Translations under genes and position numbers: made by a program | In this document: one piece after another, positions 21,491-33,520 of the stretch | How the letters are laid out: every line of letters begins with the position of its first letter | How positions within the stretch are numbered: position 1 is the first letter of the stretch | Assembly (NCBI GenBank): GCA_031002005.1 | Contig: CM061920.1 | Coordinates: 51,500,610-51,564,609 of the forward strand | Direction of reading: 5' to 3' | Length of the DNA stretch: 64,000 nucleotides | DNA from: Vandiemenella viatica | Lineage: Eukaryota > Arthropoda > Insecta > Orthoptera > Morabidae | Notes under the pieces: model-generated | The model's input: the letters and a program-made list of their open reading frames with translations, nothing else | Databases searched by the model: none | What the model was told of the DNA's origin: nothing

Positions 21491-22179
21491 AGAGGAGCAA
21501 TTTGTGGAGGGAAATTCACACTGGTTAGAAATAGTGCTACTTACCATAGTGGAAGAATGAATGATGAAGATGAGGTATTTAGGGAGAAACTAAATTCATA
21601 CTCAAAGTTCAACAGTAATAGCAGAATGGTGATTAATGGAGGGATTTAAATTTACCAGACATTATCAGGGTTTGAAATAAGATTAATAACACAAGGAAAC
21701 AGATTTGTAAATACTTTAAAAAGGGAGGGAGACTTTACACAAGTGGTAGAGGAGAACGCAAGGGAACGAAACATTTTGGATATCTTCCTAACAAAACCTG
21801 ATTATAATCTTGTGATGTGTCAAGTAACTGAACGAATAAATAACTGTGAAGTAGTTGTGATGTATATTAGAGGATTCAGTAAACCATTGGCCAAAATTAA
21901 AGTAAGAAACAGCCACAATTACAAAAAGCCATAGATTTCGAAATTGAAGAGATCTTTCATGAATACATTCAACAAATGAAGGATGGCACAAGTAGAGTGG
22001 ATTTGAAGTGGAAGATGGTGAAAAAGGATGAAGAAATTATTATTTTTTAAAAAAAAATAAAAAGAAGTACTGAGAACAGTTAAAGAGGATGTTAAGAAGA
22101 GAAAATAACAAAGTTTAGAGACAGAAAGGCAGTAGAGAATACTTTAAACAACTACAAGGAACTAATAATAGCAAAAAAT

Positions 22180-23150
22180 GTGGCTAAAGGTGGATTAATT
22201 TTTATATTAGAAAACAGGGGAAAGGAAGGTATTCTGACTATTGTAGATAAAAATGGAGTTGAAGTCACTGAGGATTTTAAAATTGTAGAGATATTGAGTG
22301 ACTGGTTTAGTGATACAACTATGGACAATCATCATGTGATAGGTGGGAATAAATCAGAAGAGTCTCTCCCTAAAAGTATAAATGAGGAAACCACAAAATT
22401 TGAAATAAAGTCTCAGGAAATTACGAAGGAACTCAGAAAGCTAAAAAGACATAAAGGGTCTGGTGTAGATAATATTACTGCAGATTTATTAAAGATTGTG
22501 GGATACAACATTGTACCGTACCTTGAAATTTTATTTAGAATGAATTTGGAGTATTGCTGCTTACCAGAGGATTGGAAAATAGCGATAGTAGTACCGGTTC
22601 ATAAAGGAGGGGTTACAGATAGTGTCGAAAATTACAGGCCAATTAGTTTGACATCAGTGTTAGGCAAAATGATGGAGAGATCGATATGCAACTATATCAG
22701 AAATGTCTGAGAGGAAAGAAACTGGTTTTCAGATAGACAACATGGCTTTAGGCAAGGATATTCATGTGAATCTCAGATGGTGGGCTATATGCAAGATATT
22801 TCAGATGAATTGGATGAGGGGGGGCCAAGTTGATAGTGTGGCACTAGATCTTTCTAAGGCGTATGGCAGAGTGAGCCATAAAATGGTTTTAAATAAATTG
22901 AAATCTATTGGATTGGATGAAAAAGTTACTTGCTGGAAAGAGGAATTCTTAAAAGCCAGAAAGCAAAGCATTAGAGTAGGATATACATTATCAAAACAGG
23001 TGGAAGTAAATATGGGAGTGCCGTAGGGTAGTATATTGGGACCATTGCTGTTCGGAATTCTAATGAATGACTGTGTCAATGGATTATGGTCAGAGTCTAG
23101 GTATTTTGCAGATGATATAATGGTATACAATAGGATCAAAACAGGTGAAG
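22180..23150 (+). pseudogene. CR1-like LINE reverse transcriptase (broken)
   Basis: The first frame (22180-22710) has the opening blocks KSQEITKELRKLKRHKGSGV, VDNITADLLK and IVVPVHKGGVTDSVENYRPI, normal polymerase motifs 0 to 2a. A frameshift near 22705 leads to VDSVALDLSKAYGRVSHK (motif A region, D-L-S-K-A) at 22703-23026, then a stop at 23024-23026 inside the GVPQGS block. The catalytic FADD box is still readable at 23103-23117 (YFADDIMVY). It is non-functional as it stands, with two or three lesions. Confidence 0.85.
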
Positions 23151-23406
23151 ACTGAACAGCTGCAGGGTGACCTGGATAGAATATCTAAATAGGTTGGTCA
23201 GCATGGAATGAAGATAAATGCCAAGAAAAGTCGGCTTATAAGGTACACAGATAAAAAAACAAAAGGTTAATTACGATTATAGGGTGGGAGGTGATGAGAG
23301 GATGTACAGAGAAGTTAGGGGGTTGAGTTACAAAACTTTGGTCAGACCATTGATTAAATGTGGTGGTGTAGTTTGAGACCCTTATTTTGGTAATCAAATA
23401 CAGGAG

Positions 23407-23790
23407 TTGAGAGGAGTGCAAAGAAGAGCAGCTAGATTTGTTTGTGGAAATTATCGCAGGACCCAGTCAGTAACTGATATGATAAGGGACCTGGGTTGGG
23501 ACTCGTTGGAGGAAAGGAGGGTGAAGAGAGTGCTGGGAATGTACATGGCACATATGTTGGTGATGGAGCTTGAAAGTATATTGGTCAAAGAATTAGGAAT
23601 AGTGTATGGAAGGGGGAAAGGGAAAGGCGACCATGACCACAAGCTTGTGCTCGATTTCATGCATAAGGGAGTGGGAAAATTTTCTTTTGTTGGTAAGGGT
23701 GTCAGGGATTGGAACAAATTACCAAGTGTAGTGATGAATAATTTTCGAAAAAGGCTTAAGGAATTTAGAATTAAAATTTGCAAATCATAA
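23407..23790 (+). pseudogene. CR1-like LINE polymerase C-terminal domain fragment
   Basis: This is an open stretch of 127 codons with GVQRRAARFVCGNYRRTQSV, TDMIRDLGWDSLEERR, DHDHKLVLDFMHKGVGKFSF and VRDWNKLPS, which is the conserved tail of CR1/Jockey-type polymerases. The stop at 23788 is followed by a short 3' UTR. The frame upstream is broken, so the start given is only the first in-frame methionine. The same domain recurs in minus orientation at 41736-42150 and in plus at 54538-54780, which helps define the family. Confidence 0.8.
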
Positions 23791-23935
23791 TAGTAAATGG
23801 GGGAGAAATTTAATGTTCCAATTGTAAAAGAAAATATTGAAAAAAATATGTATATTTTTAAAAAAATATGTATATAAAAAAGGGTGAATGGATGACTGGG
23901 GGGAATTGCTACTGGATAATAATAATAATAAAATT

Positions 23936-24290
23936 GGTGCAGTGGTACCATTGATGGATGCATCTCGAAATTTATATGGTTACATTAGACAACTGAGGGG
24001 AAGGGAGGATGTAGAGACAATTAAGAGAAGGATGGAGAAGAAGTTACAGAGGATTTAAAAAAGGGCAGAGATATTAAGTAACTGACTTCATTATACCTTA
24101 TCTTGAAATGTTATTTAAATTTAGTATGAATACTTGCTGCTAACCAGAGGACTGGAAAAATATGATAGTACTACTGGTCCATAAAGCAGGGGTGAAAAAT
24201 AAAGTAAAAATTGATTTTCATATCAGTGCCAGACAATTTAATGGAGAGATTGATATGCAATCATATCAGAAATGTCTGTGATAAATTAAT
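23936..24290 (+). mobile_element. CR1-like LINE scraps
   Basis: Short pieces match the LINE family: GATATTAAGTAACTG-type linker at about 24068, CTTATCTTGAAATGTTATTT (polymerase PYLEMLF block) at about 24099, and the GTACTACTGGTCCATAAAGC block (VLLVHKA) near 24170. All frames are broken. The upstream 100 bp is unassigned. Confidence 0.55.
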
Positions 24291-24359
24291 GTTCCTTCAA
24301 CATATCAATTGGAAAATTAAAACTGCAGTTTCAACACAGAACTGATAATCAACAAAAAA

Positions 24360-25340
24360 CTAATGTCTATCAAGATACACTAAACCTCCAACCAGTTAAT
24401 TAATAGAAGCAGAACAATGATTTTAAATAATTCCATCACCAGATTTTTTGTGACAATGGGTTTAGGACATCCCCTAGTCACCATATCTAGTATAATCAGC
24501 ATTTTTAAATCTCTACTAACCACATGATCAACATGTCCCATCAAATTGAATTTATCATCACATGTTATTTCAGGATATTTAAATTTTATATCTTTATAGC
24601 AGTTTCTCCTCATCATCATATAGAAACTTTATTTTATCATGGAAAAGAAAAACAAAATACACCCACCATACACCAAAGTTCAAGGGAGGAGGGCAGCAGT
24701 GACAAGAAACTGCCTTCAATTTTGGTGAATTCTTGGTGTATTATATGTTTCCACACTAATATTCCTCCCTATGCCATTGTACCTAACAAGCGACTGTTCT
24801 TGGCATTTATTTTCTTCATTCTGTACTGATCTATTCAGCTAGATATCCTGTCCAGACCCTTCAGTAGCTGTTCATATTTGTCTCTTGTTTTCATCCTATC
24901 ATCTGGAAACAATATCAGTATAATCATTCATTAGAAAAATGAATAGAAATTGTTCAAACAGGCTATCCTTTTTTCACTATCACTTTTTGGCAGTACATTT
25001 CTTATCCTAATCCATTACTTCTACCTCTTTAGGATTCCTACATCTAGCATGTCACTTTTCATCTACCTAAATGGTTTTTATACCAATATTTTGGACAGAC
25101 CCTTTAATGCAATGTTGACTTGGCTTCATTTGTCTGAAACATTCTACATGTAGCCTCCTAACAAATTCACATGAATATTTACACATAACGCTATTCTGCT
25201 GATTTACAAACCAGTTTCTTTTCTCAGTGATATTTCTAATGTTGCATGTAAAGTCTTCATCAACTTACCATTGATATCAAACTGATACGCATTTAATTTT
25301 CAACCCTAATTGTCTCGTCATTTATAGATTGGTACTATTA
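24360..25340 (-). mobile_element. LINE polymerase fragment, minus strand, heavily decayed
   Basis: The minus strand at 24619-24380 reads KYPEITCDDKFNLMGHVDHV, which parallels the KYLGITFDDK-W-GH block of the CR1-like family, and about 24835-24905 matches its RT segment encoding LLKGLDRI-type sequence. The rest is AT-rich and eroded. It adjoins the plus-strand scraps at 24.0-24.3 kb. Confidence 0.45.
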
Positions 25341-25694
25341 TATAACTTTTCCTGGCAAACAGTAAGTATTCAGACCCAATCTAAATATTTCAAGTGCTAC
25401 AGTGGTGGATCTCACTATCTTGATGCTTTTTTAGGATAACATATCCAATGGGAGCCCAATTACAGATTCTCCACTGTATGTCTGTCATAATTCACCAAGA
25501 GTTTATTCAACCAAGTTGGACACTAAATTCGCTCACGTTGTGTCTATACTTTTTTATTATTTTGTTTATATCTTAATGTGTGAGGTACAGATATTAGAGA
25601 ACTAAGATATTTTTCACTTGAAAATAAAGCTGTGGGTGACTAAGTTGCCAATTGTGGATAGTTTTTGTTACTGGTTCCATAAAAAAAAAAAAAA
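25341..25694. other. Unassigned intronic sequence with poly(A) run
   Basis: Nothing was recognised except a 14-nt poly(A) run near 25681-25694 at the edge of the LTR-element leader. Confidence 0.35.
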
Positions 25695-25915
25695 GGTATT
25701 ACCTAGGAACTTGAAACTTGTCCCCAATATTGATCACACATTGTATTTTGTAAGGAACCAAGGCCGATACTGGGGTTATAGTATCGCCTAAGTGCCTTAA
25801 CTTACACTCTTGCTTACAACCCACTGTTCGATGAAAACTCTTGCTAAATAATTTTGATTTGATTTGACCATGTAGCCAGGATGACTCAACTAAATGCCTA
25901 GGTCGCCACAAAATT
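25695..25915 (-). mobile_element. LTR retrotransposon leader with degenerate tRNA-Arg-type primer site
   Basis: On the minus strand the LTR (25916-27092) is followed within seven bases by TGGCGACCTAGGC, which starts like the TGGCGACC primer-binding site used by insect Gypsy-group elements primed by tRNA-Arg. The next ~200 bases hold a 70-codon frame with WRPRHLVESSWLHGQ. gag and pol are absent beyond 25695. Confidence 0.5.
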
Positions 25916-27092
25916 TGTTACCCACAAATTGAGAAAAGGGTTCAAGCAAACTACTGAAGCACACAAGTTCACTGTTAGTAAAATCCAAAGTTTTATTCTT
26001 CAAAGTCAAAAGTTCAAAAGTGCATTTACAGTTGAGCAGGCATATCGAACACTCGTTCCAAAAGTTACAGATTGTGGAGAGAAATCTAACCGACCGAAAC
26101 CCCTTTAGTAAATTTACAAGTTCTTAACAGTCATTAAAATTACTATATAACCCGACACGATCCAACATGGTTGAACTAGCCAGCATGGCGAGTTACAACC
26201 AGCGCGACGAAAGACAGACCGAAACAGACTCCAGGCAGGAACAGACCGCGGACAGGAACAGACCACAGGCAGGAACAGACAAACCATAATGGCTGCGGGG
26301 TCTTTTTCTATAGAAACGGCTAGAACCAGTGACGTCAGCAACTGTATCACATCTTTTTGCTTCCGCGTAGCTCAAAGTATGTGTAATTTATTTAACGATC
26401 CCGACTATTAAAAATGTTTAAACTCTGACAGTATCTGGACTTATCTACTAGAAGTCCAGCGGCAGTCTCTTGAGAAATAAAGTTTTAGCTGTTTAAGACT
26501 CCGCGTAGTGATACATTCAAATCTGGGTAAAATCCCTAAGTGTTCTAGAACTTTTTATGCGCGTGCACAACAATCTGCGACAATCTATTTTACAAAAACT
26601 TAATTACCGGACAAATGCTTAAACTTTTTATGGAAACCCATATATGTATGAACTCGTCTTAATTAGGGCTATCTGCTGATATAAAATTTAAATTGATATC
26701 TCTTTTAATAAAAAAGCTCATTATTTTCTCTTAATTAAAATCACTAATAAGACTTTGCTGAATCACTTAATTTTATTACCAAAATATCGGGGATAGTGCT
26801 GACTACAGCTGGTGATAAAAGATCAGTTGTCGCTTTACGCGATTTAAAGATATTACAGATCTTAGAATTTTACCATTCCGATCGCGTGTTTCAAAACTTG
26901 AACAAACGGGAATATCTCCTAAACCAAACGTTTCCCGATATGATAATTACACTTTAAAATGATTTTTATAACGAATTGTTACTGTGGGCAAGATTACAGG
27001 GAAATTACTTTAAGTTGAAAACTACACTTCTCGAAATTTCTAAGTCCCGCCTAAGCAAAACTAGAATTTGCCAAAATTCTATGGTGCTTACA
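25916..27092 (-). mobile_element. LTR of a Gypsy-like retrotransposon (copy 1)
   Basis: Read on the minus strand it begins TGTAAGCACC at 27092 and ends near AACA at 25916, i.e. TG...CA, about 1177 bp. The stretch 26560-27060 is clearly homologous to 32640-33080: both share AGCTGGTGATAAAAGATCAG and flanking blocks in the same order. The similarity of two dispersed copies with the same ends and the same leader type supports an LTR rather than a random repeat. The copies are diverged and inactive. Confidence 0.6.
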
Positions 27093-30029
27093 ATTTCTAC
27101 ATAAAATCCTAAAAGCAATTACTTCTTATATACTTTATAAGTTACGAGAAAATCAAATACACATGTTTATTTTGTCATTATTGTGGACTATGTTGATTAT
27201 TCAGATTGCATTGAATCCTAAGATACATATAACAACTTCTATTGTAACTGAACTATTACATTTTCATTAGCAATGGAATTAAAAAACTGTCTCAAGGCAA
27301 TAATATGGAAAGGAAAAAAAATAAATATCTTTTCTTTCCATATGAACTATTGGATTAATAGTCTGAGCAACAATGTGACAGTGTTGGGAGCCAAGAAGAA
27401 TGTTAAATAAAATTATGTTCTTGGGGGTTGAATAAGTTAACTATTTTAACCATAACTATGCATGTAATGAAAAACCTGATACCTATCTCTGCAATGTTCA
27501 TAATTTTAATTCAGCTGCCAATCTCCTTCTAATTTATACTGCAAGATATCCCAGTGGAAAGGTGAATCACAAAAATTAAAGTTGCTGTTGTAAATCACTC
27601 AGTATATTCTCAAAAGTCTTGACTCTAAAACTGGTAACAGGTAAATGGAAGTTCAATCAGACTTTGGAAGTCCTGTGTTAAAGATTGCAGGTTATTACAA
27701 CTAAAACAGCTTTCACATGCTTTTGTTCAGTTACAATTTACAAGTTTCTTAAAGTTCGTAAACTTGAATAGAGTTTTAGTTAGAATTTCTAAGTTCAATG
27801 TTACGATGGCAAATTACAATGCAAATTTAGAGTTCTATTTCGATTGAAATATTTGTATTGCATTGGACTGAAATATTTTAAGTCCTCGTCTCATGATCGA
27901 AAAATTTGTAAGTATTAATACTTATTCATATAGAAACAAAGTGATGATTGACAACTGAGGCAAGGGTGAAAACTGTTCAGGGTTTATATACCCTCTCCAT
28001 GGGAAAGTGCCATTCTTTGATTCCTGTGTTACCTTATCTTAGTCCAATTTTTCTAAAATTCTATCTTATATCTCTATAGTTTAAATACTTTTGTCTATGA
28101 CAATTTTGTTTGTAATGCTACCCATTTGGGAGCTATAAATTTCTGAAGATTAAGGGCTGAATATTTTGGTTATTTGTCTTCAAAGATTTTTAGTTTCTCA
28201 AAGTTCTTACATCAAGTGATTCATTTAAATCTTCTACTTAATATGAAATATGTTTCATCTCTGGTGCTGATTATATCTGTATCCAATCTTTAATTTCCTA
28301 CTATTGTGCATCACTTTTAAATTTTCCTCCAGGTGAATGCAGTAATACTTCAGAAAACCACATCTCTATAACTTATTTACAGAATTAGATGGAGATTTTA
28401 CTGCTTTTCTTAGAATTTCATGCCCTATTTAATTATTCATGTCTCGCTTTTGACTCTTATTTCTTAATTAAATTTTACCAATGGTGATTATGCAACATTA
28501 GTTGCAATATCTAAGCATCCCTTTTTTCATTCTTTAAACTTAATTTTAGATTCAAACTGTTAATGTATTGTTACTTTAATTTTAGCTTTCATTTGAACAT
28601 ATTTGTAATTATGTAGCTGTTTTATTTAAAAACTCGTGCCTATGTAAATTCCTCTAAAAAATATACTTAGGATTTATCCATTTACTCAAATTTTTGTCAG
28701 AAGGTTCATCTCAATACTAACAATATGTTCCCATACTTAATTTTTTGTTTTTATTATTTAAATGAATATCTTTTCTTTATTCTTCTCGAAATTTGCTTCT
28801 TCCATCCAAACAACCTTGCTGCTGATTATGTCACCATTTACTTGTAACCACATGGTGAATAAATCATTCAGATCCATTTGCTATCCTAAATAAAGTTTTC
28901 AGACCATATAAATATTATGTTAAAATTATTTTTCTTAACCGTACTATCTGTGAAAATGTATGTGAAGCTTTCTGTTTAATTTAGTGGTTACATAACACTG
29001 TACAAGTTCAATTTTTACTTGAAAAGACACACAAGTTCAGGATTATTTAATTTATTTACAGTGATGAAGGCTTTATCTTATCTACTCTTACAGGCTCTGT
29101 AATCTTAAAACTTATAAATTATAGATTTTTGTACCTAGTGGCTACTTTATGACTTATCACACACAAGGTTTTAAGAGTACATAACCCCAACCATGCAAGA
29201 CTTAACTGACTAGCTTTATTGGTTCTCTCAAAATATTCTCAGAATCTATTTACAATTTTTTTAGTCTGCTCAAATTTCTTTTTCGTGTGGAGATGCTCCT
29301 CCTCTGATTTTTCCCCCTCTCGCATCCCTGAATGGTAGTCCCCATGGGTCTCATTAAAACTGTTACTACCTTTTTCGTATTCTTTGTAACCCCTTTTTTT
29401 ATCTTTACCAAACTTGTCTCCCTCAGTTTCTTAAAAGAGCCATAAAAAATTTCTAGATATATCAGTCAGTAGTTCCATTGTACCCATAATAACCTTAATA
29501 AATAATTTTCTGGCCACCCTCTATACTGCTATTAATTCTTTGTTTAGTCGATTCAAGTGTTCCCTATTGCCTTACTGTCTCTCAACTCCGTTGTGTGCTT
29601 TTCTTACCAACCTCTTTAGCCTTCTCACTACCCTATTATGGTGTGTGGGTTGTGTATTTCTTTCTATTTTGTTTTTTGGAAAAAACATTTCATCTCACAT
29701 TCTCATCATTTGTAGTAGGCTGCAGTTTGGTTGAATATGTTCTGGTAGGTTTGTTTTGCAATTTCCTGTAAATCAATGTATATAGACTTTGTTTTATGAT
29801 AAGAAATTATTTAACGGCCATTTAATATGTTTAAGAACAGAATTGTGATTTAGGTGGGTTTAAAGGCTACTATTTATCATTGAAGGTCTATTGAAGGCTG
29901 TGTTTAGTTAGTTTTTATATTTTAAATCGCCCTGTATGTGGCTATAAGCTGCAGTATCGCCTCCTCTAAGATACCCGTTCCCCATATCTCGTAGCAAAAA
30001 GGTTAGAATTTAACAAATTCTAAGGTAGC
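27093..30029. other. Large intron stretch without recognisable features
   Basis: Almost 3 kb of AT-rich sequence (roughly 70% A+T by eye) with short frames only. A lysine/glutamate-rich minus-strand reading exists around 29260-29480, but it shows no family motif. I see no exon of LPCAT here. Confidence 0.45.
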
Positions 30030-31605
30030 TTACATAGCTTAGAGAAAGCAGAAATTTTGAATAAAATATTTAAAAAAGGTTTCACAACAGAAAACTCTGA
30101 GGATATTCTGATATTTAACAACCACACCAACAAAAATAAGAATGATCTCGTTCTTGATGTTGAGGGAATAACTAAACTGCTTAGGAAAGTAAAAACCAAT
30201 AAGGTTCCTGGACCAAACGGTATTCCTATAAGATTCTACTCTAGGTACGCAAAGGAAATTGTGCCATATTTGATGAAATTATATACCGCTCCTTGGATCA
30301 AGGAAAAATACCAGCCAAATGGAAGACCACCATCATAAGTCTGGTGCTTAAAAATGGGAATATTAATGATCCCCAAAATTATAGGCTGATTTCGTTAACC
30401 TCAATGTTTTGCAGGATTTTAGAATACATCATATATTCAAATTTCATGCGGTTTTTGGATGAAGGTGAGCTTTTAAACCCAAATCAACATGGATTCAGAA
30501 AAGGCCGATGCTGCAAAACCCAACTTGCACTTTTAATTCATGACTTGATCTGTATTATAGATGATCAATCCCAGGTTGATTTAGTTCTATTAGACTTTAA
30601 AAAACTTTCGACACTGTACCTCACACTAGGTTACTTACGAAACATCATGTTTATGGCATATCTAGACAAATATGTGACTGGGTTGCAGACTTTCTGAAGG
30701 GCAGAACACAGTTTGTGGTTCTGATGGTGTGCGTTCATCACTTACCGAAGTGAGGTCCAGGATTCCCCAGGGAAGCGCGATAGGGCCACTGTTGTTTCTC
30801 ATATACATTAATGATTTTTGTATCATAATAAGGCCAATGAAAAAATTATTTACTGATGATGCTATTATTTATCGTGAAATCACAACCCAGGACAACTGCG
30901 CTTTGTTACAAGATATTATAAAAATAATTGTGTAGTGTAAAGACTGGCAGTTGGAGTTAAATGCTAAAAAGTTCCAAGTCATACATGCAAGTAAAACAGT
31001 GACACCATTTAGCTCTGAATATACAATTAATGGTACTGCCCTTAGAACGGTAGATTCTGCTAAATATCTAGGTGTAACAATTCATAATAATTTGTTGTGG
31101 AATGAGCATATCGAGAATGTAATTGGGAAAGCAAATCGTATGCTCCGATTTCTAGGTCGTAATTTAAAACAATGCACACCAGAAGTAAAATAGATTGTAT
31201 ACAAGTCATTAGTGCGTCCTCACTTAGAATATTATTGTTCTGTATGGGTTCCCAATCAAAAGGGGTTAATTGAGGCATTAGAGATGGTTCAAAGAAGAGC
31301 CACCTGATTTGTGAAAGGTATATATAGTTGGAGGGAAAGCGTAAAAGCGATGTTGAAGGAGTTAGGTTGGGAAGACCTCGAACACCGAAGGCATTGCTCT
31401 CAACAGAAGAAAGTTGAAAAATTCTCGACTGACGTATTTCGGAATGACGGCCAACAAATATTGCTACAGGAACATTAATATCTTTGGAATGACCGCGAAA
31501 ATAAGATAAGAGAAATGAGGTCCAGAACCAATTCATTTCTGTACTCATTTTTTCCACGAGTTATTAGGGAATGGAATAGAAAGGAATTACCAGGCAAGTA
31601 AACTT
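30030..31605 (+). mobile_element. LINE reverse-transcriptase copy (CR1/L2-like, family C)
   Basis: Broken frames carry, in order, KVKTNKVPGPNGIPIRFYSR, KWKTTIISLVLKNGNINDPQ, NYRLISLTS, NQHGFRKGRCCKTQLALL, VDLVLLDFKKLSTL (motif A decayed), IPQGSAIGPLLFLIYINDF, LFTDDAIIY (catalytic F-A-D-D changed to F-T-D-D), KYLGVTIHNNLLWNEHI and WNRKELPGK. This is a full polymerase from finger block to tail, with frameshifts near 30300-30335, 30700 and 30935 and a stop at 31191. No endonuclease is seen upstream, so the copy is 5'-truncated. A SINE lies directly downstream. Confidence 0.8.
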
Positions 31606-31624
31606 ACGATCCGACAGGAGTAGC

Positions 31625-31810
31625 TTTCGATAAAGCACTCCGGCCATCCTGATCTGGGTTTTTCATGGTTTTCTCAGACCACTCAAGGCAAATGCTGGGA
31701 TGGTTCCTCACAATAGCCCATTGGTGCCTCCTGCCATATCCCGTATATCCCTTCCAAACCATTACCCCGTCAGATAGGTGCAATGCAACCCTCCGCCACA
31801 CACTTTTAGT
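31625..31810 (+). mobile_element. SINE copy 1 (diverged)
   Basis: It contains CTCCGGCCATCCTGATCTGG and GCAAATGCTGGGATGGTTCC, the core blocks shared with copies at 61245-61470 and 63421-63685. The order of blocks (gattt-gg-tttt, cact-c-agg-gaatgc-gggatggttcc, then a C-rich tail) is the same in all three. The tRNA-like head is not preserved here. Confidence 0.65.
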
Positions 31811-31985
31811 GAATCGTGGTGTAATGATAATAAAAAATAAAAAACAAGTCAGAATTCTATTATCGGACAGAAAAGTACCCAGAATGTGCAAACACTCAGT
31901 ATTCGAAATCTACTGCATCCCCATGCTGACTTATGCATTAGAAAGATGTATCCTATCCAGAAGAGACAGTAGTAGATTTTGTTAG
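31811..31985 (+). mobile_element. LINE tail scrap
   Basis: The frame at 31830-31985 reads KVPRMCKHSVFEIYCIPMLT then YALERCILSRRDSSR, which parallels the polymerase thumb block of RTE/Jockey-like LINEs (usually -I-P-LTYGSE-W-L--R). Too short to classify. Confidence 0.35.
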
Positions 31986-31989
31986 GCCT

Positions 31990-32082
31990 GAATATTGATG
32001 GGGGCTTTGCAACACTTTGCCTAAAATGGAACCTGTGTAGCCTCTGGTACCTTAATATTTAATAAAGCAGTTGCCACAGGTT
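31990..32082 (-). mobile_element. Leader scrap of LTR retrotransposon copy 2
   Basis: On the minus strand it directly follows the LTR end with TGTGGCAACTGC, a decayed equivalent of the TGGCGACC primer site at copy 1. About 90 bp of leader remain; coding regions are absent. Confidence 0.4.
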
Positions 32083-33155
32083 TGTATTATAACCCCAAAC
32101 ATGAAGGGTGAAATAAATAAGTTCACTTGACAAAGTCTTAAGATCACAAATACTTATATTCTTGATAAAGTTCACTCATACATTGTCAGTACCAGAATTG
32201 CAAATAAGACATCAGACCACAGTTCCATTAAAGATTGACAGGCTAAGCACATTCACATGAGAAGATAAACTCATTAAGTCCGCCTAAGATTAGTGAGAAA
32301 CAATTACGACACGTTACTACGTGCCATAACCACTACCGTTTGGAGCAGTTCGCTCTGCGATCTCTTGCGAAGATAACTGTTTTATTTCTAGTGAAAGACT
32401 GGCCAATTTCAAAATGGATGCACGGGCTTTTATAAACTTTTCAATTCCTATGATGTCAGCATATTCTTTCAGACATTAATATCTCGCAGTATACTAAATG
32501 GTTTAACTTGTCGTTACTACAAGGGCTTCCAGTGATCATATTCTATCTATTTTAATTTAATTCAGCATTCAAAAGGGTTTCTATAAGTCTCTTATGTCAC
32601 TGGCTCGACGCAATTCATCACATTCCAACAAACATTAATGACAATCTATTTTCAAAATCTTAATTATCTTACCGACGCATAAACTTTTTACCAAAAACCC
32701 TACATATTCGTAATCCTCTCAATTTAGGCTAACTTCTGATATAGATTTCTCAATTATTTAGTTAAAAACTTTATTTTTCTCTTAATTAAAACTTCACCAA
32801 ATTAGTTAATTTTACTATCAAAATATTTTGGATTGTGCTGACTATAGCTGGTGATAAAAGATCAGCTGTGGCTTTACTCAATTCAAAGTTATTTCAAATC
32901 TTAAATATTTGCGTGGTTTAAAACATAAACAAACCTACTTATTTCTTAAACTAAATATTTCTGGACATAATGAATATACTTAAAAAAGATTCTTATGACA
33001 AGTTTTCACAGTGGAAATGAATGCAGGAAAATTCCTTCAGTCGAAAATTATTTTGCGCGAAATTTCTATGTCCTGCATAAGCGACTTCAAATTCGAACTA
33101 TAGACTATATTACTGCTATGAATAGCTAGTGGGAATGCTTGTGGGGTACCTTACA
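32083..33155 (-). mobile_element. LTR of a Gypsy-like retrotransposon (copy 2)
   Basis: Read on the minus strand it starts TGTAAGGTACC at 33155 and ends at TACA, 32083, about 1073 bp. Blocks shared with copy 1 (25916-27092) in the same order include AGCTGGTGATAAAAGATCAG, TCTCTTAATTAAAA and TATGTCCTGCATAAGCGA versus TAAGTCCCGCCTAAGCAA. Divergence is substantial, so these are separate old insertions rather than the two ends of one element. Confidence 0.6.
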
Positions 33156-33164
33156 ATTTCAAGC

Positions 33165-33520
33165 CTGTGAAACGCTGTATGTGCATACCATGCATCAGAT
33201 GACATGAAAGGACAAAGTAAAAAATCAAATAAATCATGCACAAGCTGGTATAAACACCAGTGTGGCAAAATTCATACAGCAGTCTCGCCTGAGGTGGTAA
33301 GGACATGTCCAAAGGAAGATGGGGGGAAGAAAAGCAAAGGTATGTTTTAAAACATAAAACATGTGGGAAGGTCCAAATCAAATGAATCTGGAAGACATAG
33401 GGCTGGACTGGATGATTATCCATGGACATTAGTTGTTCATGGACAAAACGGAGAGTGCTTGTGACTACCACACAGGAGACTGGAGTATAATGGTGGTGGA
33501 GGTGAGACATATGGCAGTGG
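33165..33520 (+). mobile_element. LINE polymerase tail fragment (RTE-like)
   Basis: The plus strand reads VAKFIQQSRLRW-GHVQRK near 33257-33320 and LEDIGLDWM further on, matching the RLRW-GHV and LE--G box near the C-terminus of RTE-like LINEs. The minus-strand 128-codon frame over the same bases is its shadow. Confidence 0.5.

Larger units (their letters stand above)
21491..23935 (+). mobile_element. CR1-like LINE copy 2 (endonuclease, RT, 3' end)
   Basis: It begins inside the endonuclease (RGAICGGKFTLVRNSATYHS, RMNDEDEVFREKLNSY), continues through a linker and reverse transcriptase, and ends with the conserved C-terminus and an (ATA)n tail near 23918-23932. Stops and frameshifts occur at about 21650, 21934, 22709 and 23026, with more near 23155-23310. 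It is the most complete polymerase-bearing copy of the family here. It lies on the strand opposite to LPCAT, inside the intron after the motif-I exons. Confidence 0.85.

Noticed and set aside
23451..23963. 170-codon minus-strand frame rich in serine and proline
   Set aside because: Antisense of the CR1-like LINE C-terminal domain, whose sense frame has clear motifs.
25916..33155. The two LTRs as the ends of a single 7-kb element
   Set aside because: Both are followed by leader sequence on the same side, they are diverged, and the interval contains an opposite-strand LINE and no gag or pol.
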